Source: Methylophilaceae bacterium
GTDB lineage: Bacteria; Pseudomonadota; Gammaproteobacteria; Burkholderiales; Methylophilaceae
Length of the DNA stretch: 39,260 nt
Reading direction: 5' to 3'
Assembly (NCBI GenBank): GCA_009926205.1
Contig: RFPI01000009.1
Span: forward strand, 1-39,260
The first letter of the stretch is position 1; the number at the start of each line of letters is the position of its first letter. The notes beneath the pieces were generated by a model. The model was not told the origin of the DNA, searched no databases, and worked only from the letters and a program-made list of their open reading frames with translations. The position numbers and the translations under genes were made by a program. Shown piece after piece: positions 7,304 through 16,262 of this stretch.

Positions 7304-8257
7304 ATGTACAACCCGCAATTGGATAAGGACGGCAATCTCAAGCATCTGCTCACGATTGAGGGCTTGCCGAAAAAAATTCTTAATCAAATTCTAGACACTG
7401 CTGAATCGTTTGTTGGCGTTGCAGAGCGTGAGGTCAAAAAAGTCCCGCTACTGCGAGGAAAAACCGTATGTAATTTGTTTTTCGAGAACAGTACCCGCAC
7501 ACGCACTACTTTTGAAATCGCAGCCAAGCGTTTATCCGCCGATGTGATTTCCCTCAACGTCAGCACCTCGTCACAATCTAAAGGCGAAACCATACTCGAC
7601 ACCATTAACAATCTAACTGCCATGCACGCCGATATGTTTGTGGTGCGCCACGCCCAGTCCGGTGCAGCGCACATGATAGCCAAACACGTTGCTCCTCATA
7701 TTCACGTGATTAACGCTGGCGATGGACGTCATGCTCACCCTACGCAGGGTCTGTTGGATGTATTCACTATCCGACACTACAAGCCCGATATGCACAACCT
7801 GAAGGTGGCTATCGTAGGGGACATTCTGCACTCCCGCGTGGCGCGTTCAGAGATACACGCGCTAACCACTTTGGGGGTGCCTGAGATACGTGTCATCGCA
7901 CCTAAAACGCTGTTGCCAGAACAAGTAGAAAAACTTGGCGTGCACGTTTATCACGATGTCAATCAAGGTTTGAAAGATGTAGACGTGGTGATGATGCTGC
8001 GCCTACAAAACGAGCGTATGGCTGGGGCGATGTTACCAAGCTCACAAGAATTTTTTAAAACCTATGGCCTTACCCCAGAAAAGTTAGCTTTAGCCAAACC
8101 TGACGCTATCGTCATGCACCCCGGCCCCATGAATCGTGGTGTTGAAATTGATAGCGCGGTCGCGGATGGCAAACAGTCTGTCATATTGCCGCAAGTCACT
8201 TATGGCATTGCGGTGCGTATGGCGGTAATGAGTATTTTGGCAGGAAATCCTTCATGA
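7304..8257 (+). CDS. pyrB: Aspartate carbamoyltransferase catalytic subunit
   Basis: Joins carbamoyl phosphate and aspartate, the first committed step of pyrimidine synthesis. The 317 residues carry the carbamoyl-phosphate motif STRTRTTFE at 63-71, [19 protein letters not shown] and [11 protein letters not shown]. The upstream in-frame ATG at 7268 lies within pyrR; ATG 7304, immediately after the pyrR stop, gives the normal N-terminus. It overlaps the next gene by 4 bases (ATGA), the arrangement known for Pseudomonas pyrB-pyrC', where both chains form one holoenzyme. No pyrI regulatory subunit is present here. Confidence 0.97.
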   Translation: MYNPQLDKDGNLKHLLTIEGLPKKILNQILDTAESFVGVAEREVKKVPLLRGKTVCNLFFENSTRTRTTFEIAAKRLSADVISLNVSTSSQSKGETILDTINNLTAMHADMFVVRHAQSGAAHMIAKHVAPHIHVINAGDGRHAHPTQGLLDVFTIRHYKPDMHNLKVAIVGDILHSRVARSEIHALTTLGVPEIRVIAPKTLLPEQVEKLGVHVYHDVNQGLKDVDVVMMLRLQNERMAGAMLPSSQEFFKTYGLTPEKLALAKPDAIVMHPGPMNRGVEIDSAVADGKQSVILPQVTYGIAVRMAVMSILAGNPS

Positions 8258-9537
8258 AAATTCATATCAAACATGGACGTTTAATAGACGCGACACAAAG
8301 CCTAGACCGCGTGGCAGACATTTACATTGCAGCAGGCAAAATCGTTGGCATAGATAAAGCGCCAGATGGATTTCAGGCCAACCAAGTGATAGATGCCACA
8401 GGCTGCGTTGTCAGCCCCGGCCTTGTCGACATCTCTGCGCGTCTACGCGAACCAGGATTTGAATATAAGGCGACGCTCGAGAGCGAATTAACCGCTGCCG
8501 CACGCGGCGGCATTACTAGCCTCGCTTGCCCACCCGACACCGACCCTGTATTAGATGAGCCAGGCTTGGTCGAGATGCTTAAGCACCGCGCCAAGCAACT
8601 CAATCTTGTCCATGTCTATCCTTTGGGTGCTTTGACGCAAAAACTTTTGGGTAGAGAAATTACAGAAATGTGTGAATTAACCGAAGCGGGTTGTGTGGGA
8701 TTTTCACAAGCCGATACGGCCATCACTGATACCCAGGTTCTTTGGCGTGCAATGCAGTATGCAGCCACATTTGGATTGACCGTATGGCTTCGTCCAGAAG
8801 AGCCGTATCTGGCAAATAATGGTGTCGCCCATGACGGTGAGGTTGCCGCAAGATTGGGACTCAAAGGTATACCGGCGGCGGCTGAAACACTATCGATTTA
8901 TCAACTGCTGAGTATCGCCAAGCACACCGGTGCAAAATTGCACTTATGTCGCCTTTCCACTGCCGAAGGAGTCGAAATGGTGCGTGCTGCAAAACGTGCT
9001 GGCCAAGCCGTCAGCTGCGATGTCAGTATCAACCATTTGCACTTAACCGATATGGATATTGCTTACTTTGATAGCAATGCCCATCTGAAACCTCCATTGC
9101 GCAGCCAACGTGACCGCGATGCACTGAGAAAAGGCCTGAGTGATGGCACCATCGATGCAGTCTGCTCAGACCATACCCCAGTGGATGACGATAGCAAGTT
9201 GTATCCCTTTGCAGAAGCAGAGGCGGGTGCAACAGGGCTGGAGTTACTATTACCACTCACACTCAAATGGGCGCATGAAAACAAGGTTGAATTAGCACTC
9301 GCTATGCAAAGTCTGACCCATAAACCAGCCCAGATATTAGGCATTCCTGCCCCTAGTTTAGCCATCAACAGCGATGCCGATATCTGTATATTCCATCCCG
9401 AACAAGCATGGACGGTATCCGCTCAATCATTGCTCAGTCAGGGAAAAAATACACCATTCTTGGGCTATGAAATGTTGGGACGAGTCACCCATACCTTGTT
9501 GCATGGTCAGATTGTGTTTAACGCACAACATGTCTAA
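8254..9537 (+). CDS. pyrC': Dihydroorotase-like PyrC', catalytically dead partner of aspartate carbamoyltransferase
   Basis: 427 residues with the amidohydrolase fold of type I dihydroorotase, but metal ligands are missing. The usual HxH after PGLVD is replaced by Ser61 and Arg63 ([14 protein letters not shown], 55-68), and the histidine expected in HxxHxST is Arg233. Asp306 of the SDHTP block remains. Pseudomonas PyrC' shows the same losses and serves as a structural subunit needed to assemble PyrB. The ATGA overlap with pyrB supports equal-dose production. An active dihydroorotase must be encoded elsewhere. Automated pipelines would probably call it plain dihydroorotase. Confidence 0.9.
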   Translation: MKIHIKHGRLIDATQSLDRVADIYIAAGKIVGIDKAPDGFQANQVIDATGCVVSPGLVDISARLREPGFEYKATLESELTAAARGGITSLACPPDTDPVLDEPGLVEMLKHRAKQLNLVHVYPLGALTQKLLGREITEMCELTEAGCVGFSQADTAITDTQVLWRAMQYAATFGLTVWLRPEEPYLANNGVAHDGEVAARLGLKGIPAAAETLSIYQLLSIAKHTGAKLHLCRLSTAEGVEMVRAAKRAGQAVSCDVSINHLHLTDMDIAYFDSNAHLKPPLRSQRDRDALRKGLSDGTIDAVCSDHTPVDDDSKLYPFAEAEAGATGLELLLPLTLKWAHENKVELALAMQSLTHKPAQILGIPAPSLAINSDADICIFHPEQAWTVSAQSLLSQGKNTPFLGYEMLGRVTHTLLHGQIVFNAQHV

Positions 9538-9539
9538 CG

Positions 9540-10244
9540 ATGGCTATCGCTGAGCAGTTAGCGCAGATTCACGAGCGCATACAACAAGCACTGACAAAAC
9601 GTCCAAGCGGATGTGTGATAGCGCCAGACGTCACCTTGATTGCAGTGAGTAAAGCTAAACCAGCTGCTGATATCCGAGCTGCTTTCCAAGCTGGACAGCG
9701 CCATTTTGGTGAAAATTACTTGCAAGAAGCGCTAGGCAAACAAACAGAATTAAGCGACTTAGCCATACAATGGCATTTTATTGGCCCTATACAGAGCAAC
9801 AAAACGCAGCCGATTGCCCAACATTTCGCTTGGGTACATGGCGTGGATAGACTCAAGATTGCGCAGCGTCTGAATGACGCCAGAGAGGGAATGGACGCCC
9901 CCCTGAATATCTGTTTGCAGGTGAATATTAGTGGCGAAGATAGTAAAAGTGGTATCGAGCCAGATCAATTAGCCAGTTTAGCGCAAGCGGTACAAAGCAT
10001 GCCAAACCTACGCTTGCGGGGATTGATGGCGATTCCAGATCCGAGTTTGAGTACCGAGGCACTTCGTCTGCAATTCTCACAAATGCGTACCTTGTTTAAC
10101 CAATTAAAACAACAAGGTTATGCCCTAGATACACTATCCATGGGAATGTCGAATGACTATACTGAGGCTATTCTTGAGGGTGCCACCATGGTCAGAATAG
10201 GCAGTGCCATTTTTGGCGAGCGCAACAAAACAACGCAAACATAA
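9540..10244 (+). CDS. yggS: YggS/PLPBP family pyridoxal-phosphate homeostasis protein
   Basis: Single-domain alanine-racemase-like barrel that holds PLP and helps control vitamin B6 and amino-acid pools; no catalytic reaction is established. It has 234 residues, with the PLP lysine Lys38 in LIAVSKAKP, FGENYLQEA, WHFIGPIQSNK, and the phosphate-binding SMGMSNDYTEAI near the C-terminus. The ATG follows the pyrC' stop after 2 bases. Pairing with proC and yggT downstream is the usual arrangement in proteobacteria. Confidence 0.95.
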   Translation: MAIAEQLAQIHERIQQALTKRPSGCVIAPDVTLIAVSKAKPAADIRAAFQAGQRHFGENYLQEALGKQTELSDLAIQWHFIGPIQSNKTQPIAQHFAWVHGVDRLKIAQRLNDAREGMDAPLNICLQVNISGEDSKSGIEPDQLASLAQAVQSMPNLRLRGLMAIPDPSLSTEALRLQFSQMRTLFNQLKQQGYALDTLSMGMSNDYTEAILEGATMVRIGSAIFGERNKTTQT

Positions 10245-10269
10245 AAACACAGAATAGGACTTTTGAACG

Positions 10270-11097
10270 ATGTCGGATGCACTTACACAAAAAATCTGCT
10301 TTATTGGTGGTGGCAATATGGCGCAAGCGCTGATTGCTGGCTTGCAAAACAACCAACATGATATGAGCAGCGTATGTGTGATCGAGATAGATGCGGATAA
10401 ACGCGCCCAGTTAAAACAAAATTATGGTGTACAAGTAAGCGACCAACTTCCCGCTGTGACGCAATCTGACATTGTGGTTCTCGCGGTAAAACCCCAACAA
10501 TTGCGCGATTTGGCAATTTTCTTGGGCAGCCTATTAAGTACGCAACTAGTGGTGTCTATTGCCGCAGGGGTAAAAGCCAGTGACATCAGCAAATGGTTGG
10601 GCGCCTATCCTTACATCGTGCGCGCTATGCCGAATACACCTGCGCAAATTCAAGCAGGAATCTCTGGACTGTTTGCCTTGGCAGAAGTAAGCGATGCGCA
10701 ACGACAGGCAGCACAGCAGATTATGCAAGCGGTGGGCGAAACGCTTTGGTTGGATCAAGAAAGTAAAATGGACGCCGTCACGGCCGTGTCTGGTAGCGGT
10801 CCTGCTTATGTATTCTATTTTATTGAGGCCATGCAGCAAGCGGCGATGGAGCTGGGCCTCGATGCTGAGCAAGCCAAATCACTCAGCCTAGAAACCTTTG
10901 TCGGTGCCAGCCTTTTAGCTGCGCAAAGCCTGCATGACCCTGCTACCTTACGCCAACAAGTCACCTCTAAAGGCGGCACGACCGAACAAGCCATCTTGAG
11001 TATGCAAAATCAGCAAGTGCAACAAGCCATTATTCAAGCTATCAAGGCTGCAGCCAATCGCTCTAAAGAACTCGGGGAAATCCTCGGAAAGGATTAA
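10270..11097 (+). CDS. proC: Pyrroline-5-carboxylate reductase
   Basis: Last step of proline synthesis, NAD(P)H-dependent. 275 residues. The Rossmann motif is FIGGGNMAQAL at about 11-21, followed by VLAVKPQ, the PNTPAQIQAGISG stretch, SGSGPAYVF in the dimerisation domain and VTSKGGTTEQAI at the C-terminus. It sits 25 bases after yggS and 2 bases before yggT, part of the same plus-strand string. Confidence 0.97.
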   Translation: MSDALTQKICFIGGGNMAQALIAGLQNNQHDMSSVCVIEIDADKRAQLKQNYGVQVSDQLPAVTQSDIVVLAVKPQQLRDLAIFLGSLLSTQLVVSIAAGVKASDISKWLGAYPYIVRAMPNTPAQIQAGISGLFALAEVSDAQRQAAQQIMQAVGETLWLDQESKMDAVTAVSGSGPAYVFYFIEAMQQAAMELGLDAEQAKSLSLETFVGASLLAAQSLHDPATLRQQVTSKGGTTEQAILSMQNQQVQQAIIQAIKAAANRSKELGEILGKD

Positions 11098-11099
11098 TC

Positions 11100-11678
11100 A
11101 TGGCAATTTCTATGGCGATGATATTTCTTGTGCAATCTCTGTTGGGATTGTTGTCTTTGGTATTTTTATTGCGGTTTTTTATGCAAATCTGTCGTGCGCC
11201 ATTTCATGATAGTTTTTGTCATGCAGTGACGCGTTTGAGTGATTTTGCAGTATTGCCCATGCGCCGCGTGATCCCAGCCATTTATCGCTGGGACACCTCC
11301 AGTCTCATGCTGGCACTGATATGCGAGTACCTGATTCAAGTACTGGTGCGTATGCTGAATGATTTTCCGCTATGGGTCGCAGGTGCCCATATTTGGTGGG
11401 TATTTTTAGGTCTAAGTGCGGTTGCACTCATCAAGCTCAGTATCGATATTTTTCTGTACGCCGTGATATTGCAAGCATTGCTCAGCTGGTTTAATCCCTT
11501 GATGGCGCATCACCCAGTATTAAATGCTTTTACCCATGCCATTCTATCCAAATTGCGTCAGCTGGTACCGCAACCTAATGGGGTAGACTTGACCCCAATC
11601 TTGGTGGTGATTATCGCGCAATTGCTCAAAATCTTGCTCATCGGCCCACTGAATACAGCTTTGTTGATGGCTTTATAA
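11100..11678 (+). CDS. yggT: YggT family integral membrane protein
   Basis: 192-residue membrane protein with two YGGT repeats, each a pair of hydrophobic helices (about 5-30 and 60-85, then 95-125 and 155-190). RFFMQ and the later LLSWFNPLM are the conserved repeat features. Its function is not settled; homologues have been linked to osmotic tolerance, and its fixed place behind yggS-proC suggests an envelope or homeostasis role. It is the last gene of the string; rng converges from the other side after 28 bases, with no clear terminator between. Confidence 0.9.
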   Translation: MAISMAMIFLVQSLLGLLSLVFLLRFFMQICRAPFHDSFCHAVTRLSDFAVLPMRRVIPAIYRWDTSSLMLALICEYLIQVLVRMLNDFPLWVAGAHIWWVFLGLSAVALIKLSIDIFLYAVILQALLSWFNPLMAHHPVLNAFTHAILSKLRQLVPQPNGVDLTPILVVIIAQLLKILLIGPLNTALLMAL

Positions 11679-11706
11679 AAGACCAGTGGTGAAAATCGCT
11701 ATCGCC

Positions 11707-13158
11707 TTACATTAAGACGATATCGAAACTCTCTTGCGCATACTCTTTCTCTATCTGCAATGAAACCGGTTTGCCGATAAAGTCAGATAAATTGGCCAAG
11801 CTCTGCGACTCCTCCTCAAGCAATAAAGAAATCACTTTTGCTGAAGCCAATACGCGATATTCTTTGGCACTAAACTGTCGTGCATGACGCAATAACTCAC
11901 GCAAAATTTCATAGCACACAGTTTGCGCAGTTTTTAACTCACCGCGCCCGCGACAGCAAGGACATGGCTCACACAATAAATGCGCCAAACTCTCGCGTGT
12001 ACGTTTACGCGTCATCTCTACCAAACCAAGACTGGAGAATCCATGCACAGAGATACGCGCCCTATCCTTGGCCAAAGCGCGCTGAAATTCATCCAATACC
12101 GCTTCTCGATGGGACTCGTCTTCCATATCAATAAAATCGACGATGATAATGCCGCCTAAATTTCTCAAGCGCAGTTGTCTTGCAATACACTGAGAGGCCT
12201 CAAGATTAGTTTTGAAAATGGTATCCGCCAAATTTTTACCACTGACAAAACCACCAGTATTCACATCCACCGTGGTCATCGCTTCGGTTTGATCAAAAAT
12301 TAAATATCCGCCAGATTTCAATTCCACCTTGCGTGACATCGCACGATTGATTTCTGCTTCGACTTGATACAAATCGAATAAGGGTCTATCTCCCTGATAA
12401 TGCTTAAGCTTGCTTAACGCGCTGCTGGCATATAACTCAGCAAACTCCAGCAAACTTTGCAAAGTCTCACGCGAGTCGACCATGATGCTCTGTGTATCCT
12501 CACGCACAAAATCACGCAAAATGCGTTTGGGCAAATTCACATCTTTGAATACTAAGCCTGTCTCATTGCTGCGCTGTGCTTGTTCTTGAATATGTAGCCA
12601 CACCTTTTGTAAATAACCGATATCCGCACGCAGTTCATCATCTGTCGCTGTTTCAGACATGGTGCGCATAATATAGCCACCCTGACGCTGCTCAGGTAAT
12701 ACCGTCAGCAAACGATTCTTGAGTGCTTCTCTTTCTGCCTCATCTTCAATCCGCTGTGATACTCCAATATGCTCCTGCTGCGGCAAATACACTAAAAATC
12801 GGCCGGCGATACTAATTTGCGTGGTGAGCCGGGCACCCTTAGTGCCTATCGGTTCTTTCAACACTTGCACCATTAATTGCTGCCCTTCATGCAATACCTC
12901 TTGAATGGGCTTTTCTTGCCCCTCGATATTGCATTCAAATACATCCGCCACATGCAAAAATGCCGCACGGCTTAGACCTATCTCAACAAAAGCAGATTGC
13001 ATACCGGGCAAGACACGACATACTGTGCCCCAATAGATATTGCCAACCAATCCCAAAGAACTGGCACGCTCTATGTGTAAATCCTGTACAACGCCCTGCT
13101 CCACCACCGCGACACGAGTCTCTTGCGGTGTAACATTAATTAAAATTTCTTCACTCAT
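11707..13158 (-). CDS. rng: Ribonuclease G
   Basis: Endoribonuclease of the RNase E/G family, which trims the 5' end of 16S rRNA and degrades some mRNAs. Its 483 residues match RNase G length, with no RNase E-like C-terminal scaffold. An S1 domain lies at about 35-125. The magnesium-binding aspartates are Asp298 (VDVNTGG) and Asp341 (VDFIDM), and the zinc-link cysteines are in CEPCPCC at 396-402. It follows maf on the minus strand, the classic maf-rng pair. The downstream cafA-associated tldD or yhdP genes are absent here. Confidence 0.95.
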   Translation of the reverse strand: MSEEILINVTPQETRVAVVEQGVVQDLHIERASSLGLVGNIYWGTVCRVLPGMQSAFVEIGLSRAAFLHVADVFECNIEGQEKPIQEVLHEGQQLMVQVLKEPIGTKGARLTTQISIAGRFLVYLPQQEHIGVSQRIEDEAEREALKNRLLTVLPEQRQGGYIMRTMSETATDDELRADIGYLQKVWLHIQEQAQRSNETGLVFKDVNLPKRILRDFVREDTQSIMVDSRETLQSLLEFAELYASSALSKLKHYQGDRPLFDLYQVEAEINRAMSRKVELKSGGYLIFDQTEAMTTVDVNTGGFVSGKNLADTIFKTNLEASQCIARQLRLRNLGGIIIVDFIDMEDESHREAVLDEFQRALAKDRARISVHGFSSLGLVEMTRKRTRESLAHLLCEPCPCCRGRGELKTAQTVCYEILRELLRHARQFSAKEYRVLASAKVISLLLEEESQSLANLSDFIGKPVSLQIEKEYAQESFDIVLM

Positions 13159-13183
13159 CTGATTTCAAGTCCAATATCTAATT

Positions 13184-13780
13184 CTAATTCTGTAGTGCAA
13201 GTATATTGATACCTGCTTGTCGACATAATTCGCCTGTTTCATAAATAGGCAAACCCATGACGCCGCTATAACTGCCCTCAATGCGCTGCACAAACAAACT
13301 GGCTAAGCCTTGGATGCCATAAGCGCCAGCCTTATCCATAGGCTCACCGGAACTGATATAACTATGCAACTCTGACTCACTCAGTGGTTTCATCATTACT
13401 CGTGTAGAACTGAGTGCTGTGTATAGCCCCTGCGCAGTCATCATCGCTAGCGCAGTATGCACCTCATGCACACTGCCAGATAGTTGCTGCAGCATACGCA
13501 GCGCATCTGCTTGATCCACGGGTTTGCCCAAGATTTCACCCGCTAAGCTTACGGTAGTATCTGCACTTAGCAATGGCAATACTGTTAGCTGTTGCTGTTG
13601 CATTAGATGCCAGCCCGCCTCTGCCTTAGTCTTGGCTATTCGTTGCACATACTCCAAAGCATCCTCATGAGGCATTGGGGTCTCATCCACGTCCACCTGC
13701 AATACCTGAAAGGGCACCCCCAGCTGCTTTAAAATTTCAGCGCGTCGGGGAGATTTTGAGGCAAGGTACAACATTGTCAT
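13184..13780 (-). CDS. maf: Maf-like nucleoside triphosphate pyrophosphatase
   Basis: House-cleaning enzyme that hydrolyses dTTP/UTP and modified nucleotides to monophosphates. The N-terminus LYLASKSPRRAEIL is the family signature, LLSADTTVSL contains the catalytic acidic residue, and GKPVDQADA and the GAYGIQG segment follow. The ORF could open at a TTG (13798), but ATG 13780 or ATG 13774 gives the usual start; none has a good ribosome-binding site. A promoter at 13811-13839 supports a start close to 13780. It is upstream of rng with 25 bases between. Confidence 0.92.
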   Translation of the reverse strand: MTMLYLASKSPRRAEILKQLGVPFQVLQVDVDETPMPHEDALEYVQRIAKTKAEAGWHLMQQQQLTVLPLLSADTTVSLAGEILGKPVDQADALRMLQQLSGSVHEVHTALAMMTAQGLYTALSSTRVMMKPLSESELHSYISSGEPMDKAGAYGIQGLASLFVQRIEGSYSGVMGLPIYETGELCRQAGINILALQN

Positions 13781-13810
13781 CGTGCCAACTTTGTTCAATG
13801 CAAAGGTATC

Positions 13811-13839
13811 AGCATACCCAAGCTCCGTCAGTAAGACAA
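13811..13839 (-). promoter_or_regulatory. Candidate sigma70 promoter of maf-rng
   Basis: Reading the minus strand, TTGTCT (13834-13839) and TATGCT (13811-13816) are 17 bases apart. The predicted start near 13804 leaves a leader of about 24 bases before the maf ATG at 13780. Confidence 0.45.
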
Positions 13840-13949
13840 CGCAAGCCCATCAGTTTAGTCTGAAGCAATCGAGAACAGCAGGAATTCGGCAAAAGCTGGT
13901 CATCCGCGATAAAATAACGACTTTAAAAGTCTATGCAGTCGAACAAGAC

Positions 13950-14396
13950 ATGATTTGGAAACCCAACACCACAGTCGCAGCCATCGTGCATCAAGATGGA
14001 AAATTCTTGATGGTCGAAGAAGACACAGCGGATGGACTCCGTATTAATCAGCCCGCTGGTCATCTTGAACAAGGTGAAACATTGTTTGATGCGGTGCAAC
14101 GCGAAACCTTGGAAGAGACAGCTTATCATTTTGAGCCCACAGAATTGTTGGGTATCTATCATTGGCAACGCCCTGACCGTGATATTACCTATTTGCGTTT
14201 TGCGTTTGTCGGCACATTGGGTGAACACGACGCCGGTCGCGCTTTAGATACTGGCATTATTCGCGCCTTATGGATGACGCGAGCAGAGTTGGCAGCATCT
14301 CAACATCTGCATCGCAGCCCCCAAGTATTGCGCTGTGTAGACGATTACTTAGCGGGGCAACGCTATCCGCTGGCATTAATTCATCATTTGGTCTGA
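13950..14396 (+). CDS. Nudix hydrolase, NudJ-like
   Basis: 148-residue Nudix phosphohydrolase. The Nudix box runs from GHLEQGETL to RETLEETAY (about residues 36-57), with the preceding FLMVEEDTADGLRINQPA typical of NudJ (phosphatase of thiamine-precursor and other pyrophosphates). The in-frame ORF extends up to 13782, but its first 56 codons are unlike the family; ATG 13950 gives the expected MIWKPNTTVAAIV start. GATAAAAT at 13908-13915 is a possible -10. It lies 3 bases before mnmA, as nudJ-mnmA does in many proteobacteria. Substrate is inferred. Confidence 0.85.
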   Translation: MIWKPNTTVAAIVHQDGKFLMVEEDTADGLRINQPAGHLEQGETLFDAVQRETLEETAYHFEPTELLGIYHWQRPDRDITYLRFAFVGTLGEHDAGRALDTGIIRALWMTRAELAASQHLHRSPQVLRCVDDYLAGQRYPLALIHHLV

Positions 14397-14399
14397 TTT

Positions 14400-15494
14400 A
14401 TGAAAACAAAACGTGTAGTAGTCGGACTATCCGGCGGTGTAGATTCCTCAGTGGCCGCCTTGCTGCTCAAGCAGCAAGGCTATGAAGTGGTAGGTCTGTT
14501 TATGAAAAACTGGGAGGATGATGATACTGATGAGTATTGCTCATCCAAACAAGACTTATTGGATGCCGTTGCAGTAGCCGACAAAATTGGTATCGAAATC
14601 GAAGCAGTCAACTTTAGCAAAGAATATAAAGATCGCGTTTTTCAAAACTTCCTTGAAGAATATCAGGCAGGACGTACACCCAATCCTGATATCTTGTGTA
14701 ATGCCGAAATCAAATTCAAAGCTTTTCTGGACCATGCATTGGGATTAGGCGCTGATTTAATTGCCACAGGTCACTATGCGCAAGTGCGTGAAAATCCTTT
14801 TGTCGCAGGTGAATATCAATTATTAAAGGCAGAAGATGGCACCAAGGACCAAAGCTATTTTCTGTATAGGCTCAATCAAGCGCAGTTGAGTAAATCGCTG
14901 TTCCCTTTGGGTAAATTATTAAAGCGCGAGGTACGCGATATCGCTAGAGCTGCCGGACTGATTACCAGCGAGAAGAAAGATTCAACAGGTATTTGTTTTA
15001 TCGGTGAACGCCCTTTTCAAGAATTTCTCAGCCGCTATCTTCCCCGCCAACCAGGCGAGATGCGCACACCCGAAGGCAAGCTAGTCGGTCGTCACGAAGG
15101 CTTGATGTATTACACCTTAGGGCAACGGCAAGGTTTAAAAATCGGCGGCTCGCGAGAGAGCAACGGTGAGCCATGGTTTGTCGCAGGCAAGGATATGCAA
15201 AAAAATGTGCTGATTGTGGTGCAAGGTCATGACCACCCAGCTTTACTCAGCGATGGACTTGAAGCTGGCCAATTACATTGGATCAGTGATAGAGACCCTA
15301 AAACAAATTGGGTTTACGCAGCGAAAACGCGTTATCGTCAGGCTGATGCCCCTTGTGAAATCGATGAAGTCAACAGTCAAACTGCGACCATCCGCTTTGG
15401 CCAAAAACAATGGGCTATTACCCCTGGACAGTCAGTCGTTGTTTATGAAAGCAATGTTTGTTTGGGCGGTGGCATTATCGAACGTGCTGTTTAG
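14400..15494 (+). CDS. mnmA: tRNA-specific 2-thiouridylase MnmA
   Basis: Inserts sulfur at uridine 34 of tRNA-Lys, -Glu and -Gln. 364 residues, complete. The ATP pyrophosphatase loop is GLSGGVDSS at 9-17. The two catalytic cysteines are Cys100 ([10 protein letters not shown]) and Cys199 (STGICFIGE). The C-terminal barrel domain shows [11 protein letters not shown]. It starts 3 bases after the Nudix gene stop and converges on the GST-like gene. Confidence 0.97.
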   Translation: MKTKRVVVGLSGGVDSSVAALLLKQQGYEVVGLFMKNWEDDDTDEYCSSKQDLLDAVAVADKIGIEIEAVNFSKEYKDRVFQNFLEEYQAGRTPNPDILCNAEIKFKAFLDHALGLGADLIATGHYAQVRENPFVAGEYQLLKAEDGTKDQSYFLYRLNQAQLSKSLFPLGKLLKREVRDIARAAGLITSEKKDSTGICFIGERPFQEFLSRYLPRQPGEMRTPEGKLVGRHEGLMYYTLGQRQGLKIGGSRESNGEPWFVAGKDMQKNVLIVVQGHDHPALLSDGLEAGQLHWISDRDPKTNWVYAAKTRYRQADAPCEIDEVNSQTATIRFGQKQWAITPGQSVVVYESNVCLGGGIIERAV

Positions 15495-15520
15495 TGCTGC
15501 ACAAGCGATAGCTTCTAAAA

Positions 15521-16132
15521 TCAAACTGGTGGCGGGGCAGTTTCTTGAAATGAGGGCCGTTGCATCATGCGCGCATAATGCTTCGCCAACTTAGGATATT
15601 TCTTATCAAAATCCAATTCCGGATAACGCAAATTCAGATAGGCCATCACACAACCCAGCGCGATATCTGCCAAAGTCATACTCTCGCCAACGCAAAAAGA
15701 ACGATCACCTAAATCCGTTTCCATACGACTTAAGCCGCGTTCCACTTTGGTCATTTGGCGAGCAATCCAGCTAGGGTCCTGTAAATTTTCTGCGCGTCTA
15801 CGTTCCATCATGGCTGACACTGCAGCATCACAAACTCCGTCAGAGAGGGCTTCCCAACGCTTAACTTGAAAACGCATACGGGTATCTTGAGGAAGCAAAT
15901 GAGCCACTGGCGTGCGTTGTTCCAAGTAGTCGACGATTACACTTGAGTCATACAGAGGCTCACCGTCATCCATAATCAATACAGGAATTTTGCCTAGCGG
16001 ATTAAAATCTGGGACAGGATTGTCTGGCTCAGCCAAAACCACCTCTTGTAACTCTAAGGTGATGTGTTTTTCTGCTGCAATAATTCTTACCTTGCGGGCA
16101 TATGGACTTGTTTTGCTGTAGAGTAATTTCAT
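15521..16132 (-). CDS. Glutathione S-transferase family protein
   Basis: 203-residue soluble protein with an N-terminal thioredoxin-like domain (MKLLYSKTSPYARKVRII, then NPLGKIPVL with the cis-proline and LYDSSVIVDYL with the glutathione-binding ES/SS position) and an all-helical C-terminal domain from about 85. The SPYARKVR motif is typical of YibF-type and related bacterial GSTs, whose substrates are mostly unknown. It is transcribed alone, divergent from nadC, and ends 26 bases from mnmA. Confidence 0.88.
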   Translation of the reverse strand: MKLLYSKTSPYARKVRIIAAEKHITLELQEVVLAEPDNPVPDFNPLGKIPVLIMDDGEPLYDSSVIVDYLEQRTPVAHLLPQDTRMRFQVKRWEALSDGVCDAAVSAMMERRRAENLQDPSWIARQMTKVERGLSRMETDLGDRSFCVGESMTLADIALGCVMAYLNLRYPELDFDKKYPKLAKHYARMMQRPSFQETAPPPV

Positions 16133-16148
16133 GTTTTAACCCGTCAAT

Positions 16149-16162
16149 ATTTTATGGATAGA
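16149..16162 (-). promoter_or_regulatory. Candidate gst promoter with adjoining TCTATCCA element
   Basis: On the minus strand the sequence reads TCTATCCA directly followed by TAAAAT (-10 at 16149-16154). The predicted start near 16142 leaves a leader of about 10 bases before the ATG at 16132. The same TCTATCCA octamer stands just before the nadC -10 on the other strand. Confidence 0.4.
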
Positions 16163-16239
16163 CTGTAATCATCTCATTTGATTCCCAAAATAATCGCGAT
16201 TTGTCTGGTAGTTATAGTCAACTGAAATGGGATAAATAA

Positions 16240-16256
16240 TCTATCCACATTATAAT
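16240..16256 (+). promoter_or_regulatory. nadC promoter: TATAAT with upstream TCTATCCA element
   Basis: A consensus -10 TATAAT (16251-16256) is preceded by TCTATCCA (16240-16247). No good -35 is seen. The -10 ends only 6 bases before the nadC ATG at 16263, so the predicted start coincides with the start codon and the message would be leaderless. Confidence 0.5.
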
Positions 16257-16262
16257 GCAGGA

